A stretch of DNA of 64,000 nucleotides from Flaviaestuariibacter flavus. GTDB lineage: Bacteria; Bacteroidota; Bacteroidia; Chitinophagales; Chitinophagaceae. Numbering within the stretch: position 1 is the stretch's first letter; each line of letters starts with the position of its first letter. Below are positions 26,832 to 35,068 of the stretch, one piece after another. The notes under the pieces were generated by a model. The model had not been told where the DNA came from and did no database searches. It worked only from the letters and a program-made list of their open reading frames with translations. Location: the NCBI RefSeq assembly GCF_004337505.1, contig NZ_SJZI01000042.1, positions 1-64,000 on the forward strand. Direction: 5' to 3'. Position numbers and translations under genes: made by a program.

Positions 26832-27479
26832 GTGGAGAAAAAGGTTCTTATTGTAGATGACCATGCAGTGATGCGCGCGGGCCTGAAGCTCCTGCTTCAG
26901 GATGCTTTTGCCAACCTGCAGCTGTTCGAGGCCGGCGACGGCGACGAGGCGATGGAGGTGTTGCGCCAGCAGCACATCGACATTCTCGTGATGGACATAC
27001 ATATCCGGAACACCGACAGCATCAGCCTGGTGGAATTGATATCGATCCGGTATCCCAAAACGTATATCCTGGTTTTTTCGATGCTCCCGGAAAAGGTGTA
27101 TGGCCGCCGCATGCTGGCCGCGGGCGCGCGCAGCTACCTGCCCAAGGAGTCCACACTGGATGAGATCAAAAAGGCCTTTGAGCTTGTGTTCCGGCGTAAA
27201 ACCTATATGAGTCAAAACTTTGCCGAGATCATGGCCGGCGCCGGCGCCACGCAGGCATTGAACCCCTTCGACCAGTTATCGCGACGCGAGTTCGAGATCG
27301 TCAACCTGCTGCTGTCCGGCGCCAGCATCAACGCTATTGCGCAAAGCATCAACGTGAAGCCTTCAACCGTGGGCACTTATAAAGCCCGTGTGTTTGAAAA
27401 ACTACGGATTGCCACGGTATTCGAGCTGAAAGACCTGGCCGTACTTTATAAAATGCATCATCACTCGATGGGCTTCTGA
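26832..27479 (+). CDS. LuxR/NarL-family response regulator
   Basis: The 215-residue protein has a receiver domain with D9/D10, D55 (ILVMDIH), and Lys in YLPKES, then a LuxR-type helix-turn-helix (LSRREFEIVNLLLSGASINAIAQSINVKPSTVGTYKARVFEKL, described as residues about 150-195). The start is GTG at 26832 (GTGGAGAAAAAG); no ATG fits. The divergent PAS kinase is its likely partner. A perfect palindrome 57 bases upstream could be its own binding site, since the same sequence precedes the neighbouring receiver gene. A terminator follows. Confidence 0.94.
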   Translation: MEKKVLIVDDHAVMRAGLKLLLQDAFANLQLFEAGDGDEAMEVLRQQHIDILVMDIHIRNTDSISLVELISIRYPKTYILVFSMLPEKVYGRRMLAAGARSYLPKESTLDEIKKAFELVFRRKTYMSQNFAEIMAGAGATQALNPFDQLSRREFEIVNLLLSGASINAIAQSINVKPSTVGTYKARVFEKLRIATVFELKDLAVLYKMHHHSMGF

Positions 27480-27497
27480 CCCGTAGCCAGTGAACAC

Positions 27498-27530
27498 AAA
27501 AAAGCCCGGGCGCACTGCCCGGGCTTTTTT
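27498..27530 (+). terminator. Terminator after the LuxR-type regulator gene
   Basis: AAAAAAGCCCGGGC (27498-27511) pairs with GCCCGGGCTTTTTT (27517-27530). It can work in both directions and also serves the small minus-strand gene. Confidence 0.92.
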
Positions 27531-27558
27531 TTCTGGTAAGTAGAAGGTCGAGGTGCGC

Positions 27559-27726
27559 TTACATTTTCGCGCAGCTCTTCATGTCTTTTTTGCAGGCCGA
27601 CTTTTCCATCTTCTGGCAGCAGCCCTGCTTTTTCTTTTTGCCTTTGTCTTTCTCACCATTCACGGTGGCGAAAACAGTACCCGCGGCGAAGAGGCCGGCG
27701 AGGGCGATCAGCATGTATTTTTTCAT
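27559..27726 (-). CDS. Small secreted Lys/Cys-rich peptide
   Basis: The 55-residue product starts with a signal peptide (MKKYMLIALAGLFAAGTVFA) and leaves a mature peptide of about 35 residues rich in Lys with four Cys in GCCQKMEKSACKKDMKSC. The Cys pattern suggests metal binding or disulfides, but no family was recognised. The gene has the same codon style as its neighbours, a proper start and stop, and sits 36 bases downstream of psd on the same strand, with a bidirectional terminator after it. It may be cotranscribed with psd. Confidence 0.65.
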   Translation of the reverse strand: MKKYMLIALAGLFAAGTVFATVNGEKDKGKKKKQGCCQKMEKSACKKDMKSCAKM

Positions 27727-27762
27727 ATCGGAGCGATTAGTATTTTAAAGATAGCCCAATTC

Positions 27763-28419
27763 CTACCATTTGCCGAGCACGGTAACACCGCCCTTCACTT
27801 TCTGGTTGATCTTGACGTCGAGCCTGGTACCGATGGGCAGCAGCAGGTCTACACGCGAGCCGAACTTGATAAAGCCCATCTCTTCGCCTTGCTTCACCTT
27901 CATGCCGGGCTTCAGGTAGTTGACGATCCGCTTGGCCAGGGCGCCCGCGATCTGCTTCACCAGCATCTGCTTGCCATGCAGCTCGTACACCACGCTGTGC
28001 CGCTCGTTCTCGGTGCTCGACTTCGGGTGCCAGGCCACCAGGAACTTGCCGGGATGATACTGGCTGTACAGCACCTCGCCGTCGCAGGGGTTGCGGTTTA
28101 CGTGTACATTCAGCGGGCTCATGAAGATCGACAGCTGGAGGCGCTTGTCCTTGAAGAATTCGTCGGCCTCCACTTCTTCCATCACCACTACGGTGCCGTC
28201 GCAGGGCGCCACGATCAGGTCTTCACCCGTGGCATGGTTGCGCTTCGGGATCCGGAAAAAGGACAGAATGAAAATAAGCAGGCCCACCATTCCGATCATG
28301 ATAATCCAGCCCAGCACGGGATAACTGGGCATCACCAGGAAAAGCGTCAGCAGGTTAACGGCCGAAACCACGATAGTAGCAATGAGGATCGTGGCCAATC
28401 CTTCTTTATGTATGCGCAT
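27763..28419 (-). CDS. psd: Phosphatidylserine decarboxylase
   Basis: Psd removes CO2 from phosphatidylserine to give phosphatidylethanolamine. The 218-residue proenzyme has two N-terminal membrane helices, the VAPCDGTVVVMEEV and FMSPLNVHVNRNPCDGEV motifs, and the self-cleavage site FGSRVD, where S188 becomes the pyruvoyl group. It belongs to the short archaeal-type/PSD-B class. The ATG at 28419 follows a TACTTTTG promoter motif by 18 bases, so psd can be transcribed separately from cdsA, which ends 210 bases upstream at its own terminator. PssA is not in the window. Confidence 0.95.
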   Translation of the reverse strand: MRIHKEGLATILIATIVVSAVNLLTLFLVMPSYPVLGWIIMIGMVGLLIFILSFFRIPKRNHATGEDLIVAPCDGTVVVMEEVEADEFFKDKRLQLSIFMSPLNVHVNRNPCDGEVLYSQYHPGKFLVAWHPKSSTENERHSVVYELHGKQMLVKQIAGALAKRIVNYLKPGMKVKQGEEMGFIKFGSRVDLLLPIGTRLDVKINQKVKGGVTVLGKW

Positions 28420-28437
28420 GCGAAGCTTTTATGCGGG

Positions 28438-28445
28438 CAAAAGTA
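28438..28445 (-). promoter_or_regulatory. -7 promoter motif for psd
   Basis: On the minus strand this reads TACTTTTG, 18 bases before the psd ATG. Confidence 0.6.
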
Positions 28446-28479
28446 ACGCATTCGGCCACGTGCCGGATACCGGGGCTTC

Positions 28480-28510
28480 AAAAGAAAAGTCCCGGCGCGG
28501 GCGTCGGGAC
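28480..28510 (-). terminator. Terminator after cdsA
   Basis: On the minus strand GTCCCG (28510-28505) and CGGGAC (28494-28489) form a GC-rich hairpin followed by TTTTCTTTT. Confidence 0.7.
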
Positions 28511-28628
28511 AATCGTGTTTGGCGAAGCTTGTAGTTGGTTTGTTGACGACAGCGGGAAGCAATGCATCAAAACTATTTGCCCCGGCGGCTGCGGGCAATA
28601 CCTACCGGAAGGTATTTTGGAAATACGG

Positions 28629-29339
28629 CTAAAAGGCAAGGAGCACATAAAGCCACACGCAGGGCGCCGCGAAGAGTAGCGAATCGAAGCGATCGAGGAA
28701 GCCGCCGTGGCCGGGCATGAAGTTGCCGCTGTCTTTAACGCCCGCGGTACGCTTGAGCTTGCTCTCGAACAGGTCGCCGATGGTGCCGGTGACCGCCGCA
28801 ATGGCGCTGATAGCGGCGGCATGGTACCACTCGGGAAAGCCGACCCACACTGCCAGCAGCGTCATTACCACCACGGCCAGCAGGGCGCCGCCGACGGTGC
28901 CTTCCCATGTTTTCTTCGGCGAGATGGGCGAAAGCGGCGTTTTGCCGATGAGCGATCCCACGATATAGGCCATGGTGTCGTTGATCCAGATGCTGAAGAT
29001 GAGGCCGCATACGAGCGTAAGGCGCGCCCCGTCGTAATCCGAAAATGCCATTTCCTCGCGGGTCGTGCCGAGGAAGTTGGTGCGCAGGTCGCACAGCAAC
29101 AGGATGGGAAGCGTGATGTACAGCAGGCCGCCGATGATGTCGCCGGCGGTGATACCCGTAGAACTACGGCCCGGAAAGCTGCGGCGCAGTCTGAGGAATT
29201 CGGCCCAGGCACCGAAGTGCACGATGGTGAAGAGGCCCACAAAAGTGGCTGCGTTGATAAAGAGACCGGCGGCCATTACGGCTACAAATACGATGGCGGT
29301 GAGGGCGCGGGTGCGGAAGGTTTGCCAGTGGAAAGCCAT
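28629..29339 (-). CDS. cdsA: Phosphatidate cytidylyltransferase
   Basis: CdsA makes CDP-diacylglycerol from phosphatidic acid and CTP in the inner membrane. The 236-residue product has six or seven hydrophobic helices and the family signature spread over SPKKTWEGTVGG, GDLFESKLKRTAGVKDSG and MPGHGGFLDRFDS, with the Asp and Lys residues that bind metal and CTP. It is a little shorter than E. coli CdsA (285), mainly at the N-terminus. Its ATG lies two bases after the stop of the CPBP gene, so these two are one operon. Confidence 0.95.
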   Translation of the reverse strand: MAFHWQTFRTRALTAIVFVAVMAAGLFINAATFVGLFTIVHFGAWAEFLRLRRSFPGRSSTGITAGDIIGGLLYITLPILLLCDLRTNFLGTTREEMAFSDYDGARLTLVCGLIFSIWINDTMAYIVGSLIGKTPLSPISPKKTWEGTVGGALLAVVVMTLLAVWVGFPEWYHAAAISAIAAVTGTIGDLFESKLKRTAGVKDSGNFMPGHGGFLDRFDSLLFAAPCVWLYVLLAF

Positions 29340-29341
29340 GA

Positions 29342-30301
29342 TCAGCGGAGTTCGTTCGTTTCGGAATAGGGATCGGCTTCTGCGCCGTAGACCTCCTGGT
29401 AGGAAGTGTCGCTGCTGCGCTTCATCCGGAGCACGACCCAGGCGGTGAGGCCGGCGCTGATGACGGCTGCCGGGAGCAGCTTGAGCGCCGACATATCGGT
29501 GATGGTTTCACCGCCGGCAAGCTCGGGGTGAAACCAGGCGGCTACCAGCTGGATGGAATTGAAAAGGGCGTGTGCCACAACGGCCACCCAGATGGAGCCG
29601 CTGTACCAGTAGGCCGCACCGAGCAGGATGCCGAGGATGAGGCGGGGCACAAAGCCATAAAATTCAAAATGGAAAAACGAGAAGAGCGCCGCCGTAACCA
29701 CGATGCCGGGCCAGGGGCTGCGAAAGGCGCGGACGAGGATACGCTGCACCACGCCCCGGAAGAACAGCTCCTCGCTGAGGCCGGCGAGCACGCCGATGAG
29801 CAGGATATTGATCAGGAGGTTGCCGATAGAGCGGTCGGCGAGCATGAGGAGCTGCATCCTTTTGGCGCTTTCTTCCATTTCGCGGATGCTTCTGGCAACC
29901 GAATCGGGAAAGGAGGCGCGCTGGTTAAGCAGTCCCGTGAATTCCACCAGGGGCACCGCCACCAGCAGCACCGCGATGCCCAGGATCCACATGGAAGCGT
30001 GCTTCGGCAGGCGCATACCCAGGTAACGGGCGGGATGGGCGTCGGCGAACTTTGCATAAACCAGGCTCGGGATGAGGAAGAGGCCGAAATCCTGCAGTAC
30101 CACGAGGCCCCGCAGGTTCCAGATCATAGCGGGCGTGCCTTTGGCGCCGTTATAAATACCCATATCCCGGAGCGGAATGCCCGTGATGGCCGAAAGGAGG
30201 ATGCCGCCAAGGCCGCTGATAATAAGCAGGGAACTACAGGCGATGCCCAGGAAGAGCAGGAGCTGCACCAGGGCGGGCCGTGATTTAAGATATGTTTGCA
30301 T
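29342..30301 (-). CDS. CPBP family intramembrane metalloprotease
   Basis: The 319-residue membrane protein has about eight helices and the three CPBP (Abi/CAAX-protease) motifs: EELFFRGVVQR, HFEFYGFVPR and HALFN. In this family the Glu and His residues coordinate zinc; members process prenylated or other membrane proteins, or confer bacteriocin self-immunity. Substrate unknown. The ATG at 30301 (MQTYLKSRPALVQLLLFLG) is preferred to the frame start at 30343, which would lie in the dusB promoter. The C-terminal 30 residues are polar. Operon with cdsA. Confidence 0.9.
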   Translation of the reverse strand: MQTYLKSRPALVQLLLFLGIACSSLLIISGLGGILLSAITGIPLRDMGIYNGAKGTPAMIWNLRGLVVLQDFGLFLIPSLVYAKFADAHPARYLGMRLPKHASMWILGIAVLLVAVPLVEFTGLLNQRASFPDSVARSIREMEESAKRMQLLMLADRSIGNLLINILLIGVLAGLSEELFFRGVVQRILVRAFRSPWPGIVVTAALFSFFHFEFYGFVPRLILGILLGAAYWYSGSIWVAVVAHALFNSIQLVAAWFHPELAGGETITDMSALKLLPAAVISAGLTAWVVLRMKRSSDTSYQEVYGAEADPYSETNELR

Positions 30302-30321
30302 AAAGCGCCGGCGCAGAATGG

Positions 30322-30329
30322 TACCTTTG
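30322..30329 (+). promoter_or_regulatory. -7 promoter motif for dusB
   Basis: TACCTTTG, 37 bases before the GTG start of dusB. Confidence 0.6.
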
Positions 30330-30332
30330 CGC

Positions 30333-30359
30333 GCCGGCTGCAAGATAAGCCGGCCTTTT
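30333..30359 (+). promoter_or_regulatory. Terminator-like hairpin in the dusB leader
   Basis: GCCGGCT (30333-30339) pairs with AGCCGGC (30348-30354) and is followed by CTTTT, between the promoter motif and the start codon. It could attenuate transcription or simply mask the ribosome site. Confidence 0.4.
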
Positions 30360-30366
30360 CAATACC

Positions 30367-31398
30367 GTGGTCACCATCGATCAAATACAGTTACCCGACT
30401 TCCCGCTGCTGCTGGCACCAATGGAAGATGTGAGCGATCCGCCCTTCCGCGCCGTGTGCAAGGTGAATGGCGCCGACCTCATGTATACCGAGTTCATCTC
30501 CTCCGAAGGACTCATCCGCGACGCTATCAAGAGCCGCCGCAAGCTCGACATCTTCGAGGCGGAGCGCCCCGTAGGCATCCAGATCTTTGGCGGCGATGAA
30601 GAGGCAATGGCCCTGTCGGCAAAGATCGTGGACACCGTCAACCCCGACCTGCTGGACATCAACTTCGGCTGCCCCGTGAAAAAGGTGGTCAGCAAGGGCG
30701 CCGGCGCCGGCGTATTAAAAGACGTTGACCTGATGGTGCGCCTCACCAAGGCCGTGGTTAACTCCACTAAGCTGCCGGTGACTGTGAAGACGCGCCTCGG
30801 CTGGGACGACAATACCATCAACATCGACGAAGTGGCTGAGCGCCTCCAGGATGTGGGCATCAAAGCCCTCGCCATCCATGGCCGCACACGCTGCCAGATG
30901 TATAAAGGCGTGGCCAACTGGGAGCCCATCGCCCGCGTCAAGAATAACCCCCGCATTCATATTCCCATCTTCGGCAACGGCGATATCGATTCGCCGCAAA
31001 AGGCCGTTGAATACAAGAACCGCTACGGTGTGGACGGCGTCATGATCGGCCGCGCCGCCATCGGCTATCCCTGGATCTTCCGGGAGATCAAGCACTACAT
31101 CGCCACCGGCCAAATGCTCGCCCCGCCCACTGTGCAGGAGCGCGTCGACGTAATCCGCCGGCACCTCTATACATCAGTTGAATGGAAGGGGCCGGTAGTA
31201 GGTATCAACGAGATGCGCCGGCACTACGCCAACTACCTGAAGGGGCTTCCCAATATCAAGGAGTTCCGGGCAAAGCTGGTAACGCTTCCCGACATCGCCT
31301 CCATAGATCCCGTGCTCGACGAGATCGTTACCTATTATGGTGGGCTTGAGCTGCCGCGACCGGAAGAGTATTTCTATGCCGGTACCTGCCGGGGATAA
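30367..31398 (+). CDS. dusB: tRNA-dihydrouridine synthase B
   Basis: The 343-residue flavoprotein reduces uridines in the tRNA D-loop. It has the TIM barrel start LLLAPMEDVSDPPFR, the FMN/substrate motif DINFGCPVKKV with the catalytic Cys two residues after Gly, KTRLGWDD, IHGRTRCQMYKG, GNGDIDSP and GVMIGRAAIGYPWIF, followed by a helical C-terminal domain. All are typical of DusB. Translation starts at GTG 30367; no in-frame ATG precedes the conserved barrel strand. A family-1 palindrome begins 29 bases after the stop. Confidence 0.95.
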   Translation: MVTIDQIQLPDFPLLLAPMEDVSDPPFRAVCKVNGADLMYTEFISSEGLIRDAIKSRRKLDIFEAERPVGIQIFGGDEEAMALSAKIVDTVNPDLLDINFGCPVKKVVSKGAGAGVLKDVDLMVRLTKAVVNSTKLPVTVKTRLGWDDNTINIDEVAERLQDVGIKALAIHGRTRCQMYKGVANWEPIARVKNNPRIHIPIFGNGDIDSPQKAVEYKNRYGVDGVMIGRAAIGYPWIFREIKHYIATGQMLAPPTVQERVDVIRRHLYTSVEWKGPVVGINEMRRHYANYLKGLPNIKEFRAKLVTLPDIASIDPVLDEIVTYYGGLELPRPEEYFYAGTCRG

Positions 31399-31426
31399 GA
31401 AGTGGAACAAGTTGGCGTGCGAAGCC

Positions 31427-31586
31427 GACGCGAAGCGTCATTGCGAGCGTAGCGAAGCAACCTCCCCGACTTTAAAACTGACCGTAGCCAGTAACAGCTT
31501 CAGTTCGAATTTTTTTTCAGGCGCTACCATCCTGCGTAAATCAGCAGTTTGCTTCGCTACGCTCGCAATGACGGGCTACGCCCGTC
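31427..31586. repeat. Family-1 palindromic element, copy D
   Basis: The arms are 31437-31465 and 31544-31572, with a G-C rich loop variation (GCGTAGCG, GCTACGC). Edge hairpins are GACGC-GAA-GCGTC (31427-31439) and GACGGGC-TAC-GCCCGTC (31570-31586). The core is oriented as in copies A and B. Confidence 0.9.
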
Positions 31587-31599
31587 GCTTCGCCTACTG

Positions 31600-32601
31600 T
31601 CAGACAGTCTTCAAAAATCCTTTGAAATATTCCCGCATCTTCGCCAGCTTCGGCGAGATCACGCTCTGGCAATACGCCTTCGACGGATCGTTCTTGTAAT
31701 AATCCTGGTGATGGAGCTCGGCGGGGTAGAACTTTTCCAGTGGCACGATCTCGGTCACGATCGGCTTTTCATAATAGGCCTGGAGCTCTTCCACCACGGC
31801 CTTCGCCGTTTGCGCCTGTTCGGCGGAGTGTGTGAGGATGATGGAGCGGTATTGCGTGCCCACGTCGGCACCCTGGCGGTTTTTGGTGGTGGGGTTGTGC
31901 ATGATCAGGAACACCTTCAGCAGGTCGCTGTAAGCGATCACCTTCGGGTCGAATTCCACCTGCACCACTTCGGCATGGCCGGTATCGCCTTCGCATACGG
32001 CATAATAGGTCGGGTTTTCTGTGTGTCCGCCGGCATACCCCGAGGTGACGCTGTGCACCCCGCGCAGCTGGTCGAGGTAGGCTTCGATGCACCAGAAGCA
32101 GCCGCCACCAACCGTGGCTGTTTCGAGCGCGGCCGTAGAACTACGGTCGGTGGCATCACCGGTGCCTTCTGTTTTCTTCAGCGAAGCCGAATTGATGCAG
32201 AAGCGCAGTCCCGAAGGCGGCGGCCCGTCGGGGAAGACGTGCCCAAGGTGCGCATCGCATACATTGCACAGCACTTCCACGCGTTGCATGCCGTAGGTGT
32301 TGTCCATCTTATAGCGGATCACGTTGTCTTTGACCGGCTCGGTAAACGAAGGCCAGCCCGTGCCGCTCTCAAACTTGGTGGTGGAGTTGAAAAGCTCCGT
32401 GCCGCAGCATACGCAGGCATAAATGCCGGGCGCATGCGCCTCGCAGTATTCACCGGTGAAGGCACGCTCGGTGCCGTGCTGGCGGGTGACGCGGTATTGC
32501 TCCGGCGTCAGCTGCGCCTTCCATTCTTCATCGGTCATTTCCACGCGGCGGTCAGGCGCCGCGGTGTTTTTTGTATGGTTGATTACGTCGTTCCAGTTCA
32601 T
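31600..32601 (-). CDS. MsrB-MsrA fusion, methionine sulfoxide reductase
   Basis: The 333-residue protein repairs both diastereomers of methionine sulfoxide. Residues 1-140 are MsrB, with two zinc CxxC pairs (CVCCG, CNVC), SGTGWPSF and the catalytic Cys in LRFCINS. After a short polar linker, residues 160-333 are MsrA with GGGCFWCIEA. The order B then A is the reverse of the better known A-B fusions but occurs in some bacteria. There is no signal peptide, so it is probably cytoplasmic. It stands alone between family-1 copy D and a divergent outer-membrane gene. Confidence 0.95.
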   Translation of the reverse strand: MNWNDVINHTKNTAAPDRRVEMTDEEWKAQLTPEQYRVTRQHGTERAFTGEYCEAHAPGIYACVCCGTELFNSTTKFESGTGWPSFTEPVKDNVIRYKMDNTYGMQRVEVLCNVCDAHLGHVFPDGPPPSGLRFCINSASLKKTEGTGDATDRSSTAALETATVGGGCFWCIEAYLDQLRGVHSVTSGYAGGHTENPTYYAVCEGDTGHAEVVQVEFDPKVIAYSDLLKVFLIMHNPTTKNRQGADVGTQYRSIILTHSAEQAQTAKAVVEELQAYYEKPIVTEIVPLEKFYPAELHHQDYYKNDPSKAYCQSVISPKLAKMREYFKGFLKTV

Positions 32602-32767
32602 CGTACTCCTGTTATCTATAAACGAATGTAGACCCGTGCCGGTTCACCCAAACGGCAGAGCGGAGGACCTTGCACGGGGCTTTAACATGATTTTACGGCA
32701 ACCCGATTAACCCCCGCGACTCTTTTTCCATCTATTGTATAAAGGGAAAAAACCTTCAACCTAACTT

Positions 32768-33436
32768 ATGAAAAAACAGGTACTCCTCTTCGCCGCCCTC
32801 GCCGCCGCCACTGCCTCTTTTGCCCAGCAAAAAGTAACCGTAAATGTTAAAGCCGGTGTCAACTCGGCCTCCATCGTGGGCAACGCCAGCAAGAGCCTCA
32901 ACTCCCTCGTCGGCTATACCAACGATATTTTCCAGACCCACAGCAAGCTGGGTGTGTTTGCCGGCGCTTCGGTAGGCATCCCGGTGAGTGAGCAGTTTTC
33001 GATCGAGCCCGGTATCAACTACGACCAGAAAGGCTACGAGCTCCGCGGCTCTTACCAGTTCGACGGCATTGCCTCCGTGCTGAGCCCGACCGCAAAGGCG
33101 CAGCTCAATCTCGATTATATTTCGATGCCCGTACTGCTGAAGGGCAACTTCGGCGGATTCAACGTCTTTGCCGGCCCGCAGGTTTCCTACCTCGCCAACT
33201 CCAAGGTGCGGGTGACGGCCGGTGCGCTGGGCTTCAACGCGCTCGACAAAAGCTTCGACGCGGGCAACCAGTTCAACAAGTGGGATATGGGTATCCAGGC
33301 CGGCCTTGGCTACCAGCTTAAGAATGGTCTCAATATCTCCGCTGCCTGGGATCGCGGCCTCACCAAGGTCGATGCCAACCGCAATATGGACGCATACAAC
33401 CAGGCCTTCAAAGTCGGTGTCGGTTTCCGTTTTTAA
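32768..33436 (+). CDS. Outer-membrane beta-barrel protein (porin family)
   Basis: The 222-residue product has a clear signal peptide (MKKQVLLFAALAAATASFAQ) and a series of amphipathic strands ending in a C-terminal Phe (VGVGFRF), as expected for an outer-membrane barrel of the OMP_b-brl_2 type (PF13568). SKLGVFAGASVGIPVSEQFS and YISMPVLLKGNFGGFNVFAGP are typical of Bacteroidota members. No ligand can be inferred. It is monocistronic with a bidirectional terminator after it. Confidence 0.9.
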   Translation: MKKQVLLFAALAAATASFAQQKVTVNVKAGVNSASIVGNASKSLNSLVGYTNDIFQTHSKLGVFAGASVGIPVSEQFSIEPGINYDQKGYELRGSYQFDGIASVLSPTAKAQLNLDYISMPVLLKGNFGGFNVFAGPQVSYLANSKVRVTAGALGFNALDKSFDAGNQFNKWDMGIQAGLGYQLKNGLNISAAWDRGLTKVDANRNMDAYNQAFKVGVGFRF

Positions 33437-33463
33437 TTCGTCCCTTTTACAAGCCCCAAAATA

Positions 33464-33491
33464 GAAATGGCTTCCATGCGGAAGCCATTTC
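33464..33491. terminator. Bidirectional terminator between the barrel gene and the DUF1801 gene
   Basis: GAAATGGCTTCC (33464-33475) pairs with GGAAGCCATTTC (33480-33491) through a four-base loop. Confidence 0.85.
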
Positions 33492-33510
33492 GTTTTATAC
33501 AGGTATTGCA

Positions 33511-33966
33511 CTATCGCTTTAATGCCTCTTCATAGGCGTTGATCCACTGGTCGGGTGTCATTTTGGTTGCGAGCTGGCCGATCAGTTCAAACGGAATGGC
33601 TTCCGGCTTCTTGAAGCGGACGCAGCTCTTGCCCATATCCAGCTTCGTCTTCGAATGCTTCGGGTATTCCGACACAAACCACTCGAGCAGCTTCGGGTTG
33701 CTGTAAAGACCCATGTGGTACACTGCAATGAAATTCTTCTGGCTGGCGATGGCCAGGAAGGGGAGGGGCTGTTTCGGGTTGCAATGGTAGCCCGCCGGAT
33801 AGCGGCTGTGCGGCACCACCCAGTAGAGCATCCCCGACGCCATGCAGTCGGAGAAGCCTGCGGGCAGGTTCCCGGCGATCGTTTCATAGAGCCGGCTCAT
33901 CGCATCTTTACGATCATCGGGAAGCGAGGCGATATAGTCCTGGGGGGTGGTAGCGGTGGAGGTCAT
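33511..33966 (-). CDS. DUF1801 domain protein
   Basis: The 151-residue protein fits the DUF1801 (YdhG/YjbR-like) fold: YIASLPDDRKDAMSRL at the start, a central GMLYWVVPHSRYPAGYHC segment, then PLPFLAIASQKNFIAVYHMGLYS and DMGKSCVRFKK. The biochemical role of this family is unknown. Length and layout are complete. It is the last gene of a leftward run that includes an exonuclease, an acetyltransferase and a DinB-like gene, with a 39-base gap to the exonuclease. Confidence 0.88.
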   Translation of the reverse strand: MTSTATTPQDYIASLPDDRKDAMSRLYETIAGNLPAGFSDCMASGMLYWVVPHSRYPAGYHCNPKQPLPFLAIASQKNFIAVYHMGLYSNPKLLEWFVSEYPKHSKTKLDMGKSCVRFKKPEAIPFELIGQLATKMTPDQWINAYEEALKR

Positions 33967-34005
33967 AGTAGTATCTGTTCGGTGATTTATCGGAAAGGAC
34001 GCGTG

Positions 34006-35037
34006 TCAGGCTTCCTGTACCTGGGCTTCGAGCGCCTGCAGCATCAGGTCCTGCGCGTCTTTGTCGGGAAACGTGTAAAACGACGGCGGCTCCATCGAGT
34101 AAATGATGCTGAGCGTTCCGTTTTCAATGCGGCGCTGGAACGGGAAGATGTCTTCGCCGTTCTTCAGCACGGCGTACAGCGTGGCCGCCAGCGACTCGTT
34201 GCCATCGATCTTCTGCTCCTGCAGCCAGCCGTGCACGTCGCGCTTCCACTCGATGTTTTTGAGGATGCGCTTGATGGCCATCTTGGTGTCGACGGTAAAG
34301 TCGCCTTTCATCATCCACTGCAGGTAATCGGGGTCGCTGTCGGCGGGACGGCCGTAGTGCTTGCCGAAGTTGAAGACGATGATGCCTTCATCGTTGCGGA
34401 TGAATTTGCCGCTCGGGTCAACGAGTTTGCCGCCGCCGAGGTAGTCGTGCAGGAAGGAAGTGTTGGGCTGCAGGTCGTCGTAGCGCAGCAGCTGCTTCTT
34501 CAGCACGTCGATGGTGGCGAGGATGTCGGCCTTTGCGCCGTGGGCGCCTTCGTGCTCGCGCTCGCAGTAAAAGCGAACGGCGCCGGCGAGGTCGCGCTTC
34601 TCCTTGCTGTGGAAGATGCCCATTACGTCTACCAGCTTCACGTCTTTTACCACGATCGGGTACTTCTTGCAGCGGTGAAATTCCTCCATCAGCATCGGCA
34701 CGTCGAAGCGGCGGATGTTGTAGCCGCCGAGGTCGCAGTTGCAGAAGAAGTTGGCGAATTCAGCGGCTTTCTCCGCAAACGTCGGCTTGCCCTTCACCAT
34801 TTCGTCGGTGATCTTGTGCACGGCGGTGGCGCCGGCCGGTATCGGGATGGTGGGGTTGAGCAGCTCGTGGAGTTCCTCCTGGGTGCCGTCGGGGTTGAGC
34901 TTGATGGCACACAGCTCAATGATGCGGTCGGACGAAACGCTGGTGCCGGTGGTCTCGAGGTCAAAAAAGACCAGCGGACGCTCCAGTTCCAGGAATTTCC
35001 CGGCAGGTGGTGGTATAAAATAAGGCTGCTGCTCCAT
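34006..35037 (-). CDS. DnaQ-like 3'-5' exonuclease with ExoX-type C-terminus
   Basis: The 343-residue protein has an N-terminal DEDDh exonuclease: FFDLETTGTS (Exo I), NIRRFDVPML (Exo II), and HGAKADILAT (Exo III, with the His and Asp of the DEDDh class). A separate segment (about residues 225-270, FNFGKHYGRPADSDPDYLQWMM) resembles the C-terminal domain of exonuclease X. Such stand-alone exonucleases act in DNA repair or end processing. The ATG at 35037 (MEQQPYFIPPPAGKFLELERPL) is preferred to 35061. TACCTTGC upstream is a near promoter match. Confidence 0.9.
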   Translation of the reverse strand: MEQQPYFIPPPAGKFLELERPLVFFDLETTGTSVSSDRIIELCAIKLNPDGTQEELHELLNPTIPIPAGATAVHKITDEMVKGKPTFAEKAAEFANFFCNCDLGGYNIRRFDVPMLMEEFHRCKKYPIVVKDVKLVDVMGIFHSKEKRDLAGAVRFYCEREHEGAHGAKADILATIDVLKKQLLRYDDLQPNTSFLHDYLGGGKLVDPSGKFIRNDEGIIVFNFGKHYGRPADSDPDYLQWMMKGDFTVDTKMAIKRILKNIEWKRDVHGWLQEQKIDGNESLAATLYAVLKNGEDIFPFQRRIENGTLSIIYSMEPPSFYTFPDKDAQDLMLQALEAQVQEA

Positions 35038-35068
35038 AGCGGACGGACCGGCAAGGTACAAAGGAAAT

